Assembly (NCBI GenBank): GCA_947311845.1
Contig: CAMZMU010000089.1
Coordinates: forward strand, 21,632,438-21,696,437
Length of the DNA stretch: 64,000 nt
Direction: 5' to 3'
DNA from: Poa pratensis
Lineage: Eukaryota; Streptophyta; Magnoliopsida; Poales; Poaceae
The notes beneath the pieces are model-generated. The model saw only the letters and a list, made by a program, of their open reading frames with translations. It made no database searches and was not told where the DNA came from. The position numbers were made by a program, and so were the translations under genes. Below, one piece after another: positions 63,328 to 64,000 of this stretch. The stretch's first letter is position 1; the number at the start of each line of letters is the position of its first letter.

Positions 63328-64000
63328 CTAAACAGAAGACACGACTAGAGGAGCCGAGTCCATGTAGCAAGCAGGAGGGTCAGGCAGCACCTCAGGCTCA
63401 ACCACCACACTCTCTAGCAGCTGCACCACGCGGTGCATCGTCGGCCGGAGTGCTGGGTTCGGGTCGATGCACCAGAACGCCACACGAGCGAACCTCTCGA
63501 CCCTCTCCAAGTCCGCCAGGGCGTCGTCGTCCTCATGCAGTATAAGTTCAGTCCTCTGGTTGCCGACCAACTGGCCTGCCCACCCAAACAGCGTGACCGT
63601 CTCGTCCGTGTACTGGTTGAACAACGGATCCTGGCACTTCCGGCAGCAGATCATCTCGAGGAGCACGACGCCGAAGCTGTAGACGTCCGCCTTGGTGTCG
63701 ATGCGCGCCTCGCTGCGGAACCACTCGGGGGCGATGTATCCCCTGGTGCCCCTGATGTTGGTCACCGTGGTGTGCACCTGCTGGTCGCCGAGGAGCTTGG
63801 AGATCCCAAAGTCGGTTATCTTGGGAGCGTTCACGTCGTCCAGCAGTATGTTGTCCGGCTTGATGTCGCAGTGGATGATCGGGGAAGCGCATCCGTCGTG
63901 GAGGTACTCGACCCCTCTGGCGATGCCGAGCGCGGCCTCGGCGCGCCAGCTCCAGGGCGGCCTCTCCGGCTTGAAGAGGAAGCCGCGGAGTGACCCTCCT
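63328..64000 (-). CDS. lectin-type receptor-like Ser/Thr kinase, C-terminal part (runs off window)
   Basis: Open from the window edge to the stop at 63328-63330. It covers kinase subdomains from about V onward: GSLRGFLFKPERPPWSW, GIARGVEYLHDG, the catalytic loop IIHCDIKPDNILLDD, KITDFGISKLL (DFG), IRGTRGYIAPEWF (activation loop and APE) and KADVYSFGVVLLEMICCRK. It ends with RPTMHRVVQLLESVVVEPE. Cys before the catalytic Asp makes it a non-RD kinase, common among immune receptors. The pattern best fits G-type lectin S-receptor-like kinases (LecRK/Pid2-like) of grasses. The extracellular domain, membrane span and ATP-binding loop lie outside the window. The visible part has no lesion, the only host-type gene here without one. 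Confidence 0.9.
   Translation of the reverse strand, partial: GGSLRGFLFKPERPPWSWRAEAALGIARGVEYLHDGCASPIIHCDIKPDNILLDDVNAPKITDFGISKLLGDQQVHTTVTNIRGTRGYIAPEWFRSEARIDTKADVYSFGVVLLEMICCRKCQDPLFNQYTDETVTLFGWAGQLVGNQRTELILHEDDDALADLERVERFARVAFWCIDPNPALRPTMHRVVQLLESVVVEPEVLPDPPACYMDSAPLVVSSV

Noticed and set aside
63433..63993. 186-codon plus-strand frame at the right edge
   Set aside because: It is the antisense shadow of the kinase domain, whose catalytic motifs are all on the minus strand.

Overview
The window looks like nuclear DNA of a Triticeae grass (wheat, barley, rye or Aegilops type). The evidence is a few intron-rich plant genes and pseudogenes set in a large excess of nested LTR retrotransposons, short Stowaway-like MITEs with CTCCCTCCGT termini, hAT-like and CACTA-like DNA transposons, and LTR types that I recognise as common in Triticeae. 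No gene here is bacterial, and no CRISPR array, rRNA or tRNA gene was seen. All coordinates come from reading the sequence by eye, with splice sites placed by GT/AG and reading phase.

Layout. 1-913: GC-rich repeat-like DNA. 914-5635: a complete but heavily frameshifted Copia element (TSD GTGAC). About 6.1-16.7 kb (+): a 17-exon MORC-family GHKL ATPase gene with a C-terminal CW zinc finger. Its introns hold four Stowaway MITEs and two tandem duplications, and exon 13 has lost one base. 16.7-19.15 kb and 28.2-30.2 kb: a segmental duplication carrying two alpha-expansin genes (-), tail-to-tail with MORC. The near copy lacks exon 1 and carries two retroposon insertions; the far copy has all three exons but a 1-bp deletion. 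Between them lie a truncated P450 pseudogene (CYP86-clan, CYP96-like), an hAT-like element, a LINE fragment, a 358-bp foldback and AT-rich repeats.

31.6-37.8 kb: GC-rich repeats, then an unrecognised transcription unit. It consists of nine degenerate ~64-bp repeats, each with an ACGTGGC-like core, ending just upstream of a TATA box, followed by a three-exon gene for a 112-aa acidic protein. 37.9-41.9 kb: a ~1.6-kb solo LTR (TSD GCCAC) split by a 2.44-kb solo LTR (TSD TAACC). 43.5-43.8 kb: relic of a TBC-domain RabGAP gene. 44.2-49.1 kb: a truncated LTR element encoding a protein with four CCHC knuckles and a Cys/His-rich repeat protein. 49.1-54 kb: a CACTA-like region with a Transposase_24-type gene containing a 171-bp tandem triplication. 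55.6-60.8 kb: a very young Copia element (identical 198-bp LTRs, TSD GCTGA) whose intact gag and pol frames meet at a T TTT TTC heptamer. 62.4-62.8 kb: a YIF1-like pseudogene. 63.3-64 kb: the 3' end of a lectin-receptor-like kinase gene running off the window.

The cellular genes share no obvious pathway: chromatin ATPase, wall loosening, lipid-type P450, vesicle traffic, receptor kinase. The region reads as an accessory, decaying segment in which nearly every host gene has a truncation, a frameshift or a stop. The best candidates for something undescribed are the 34.6-36.0 kb repeat-array gene and the gag-pol junction of the young Copia element.
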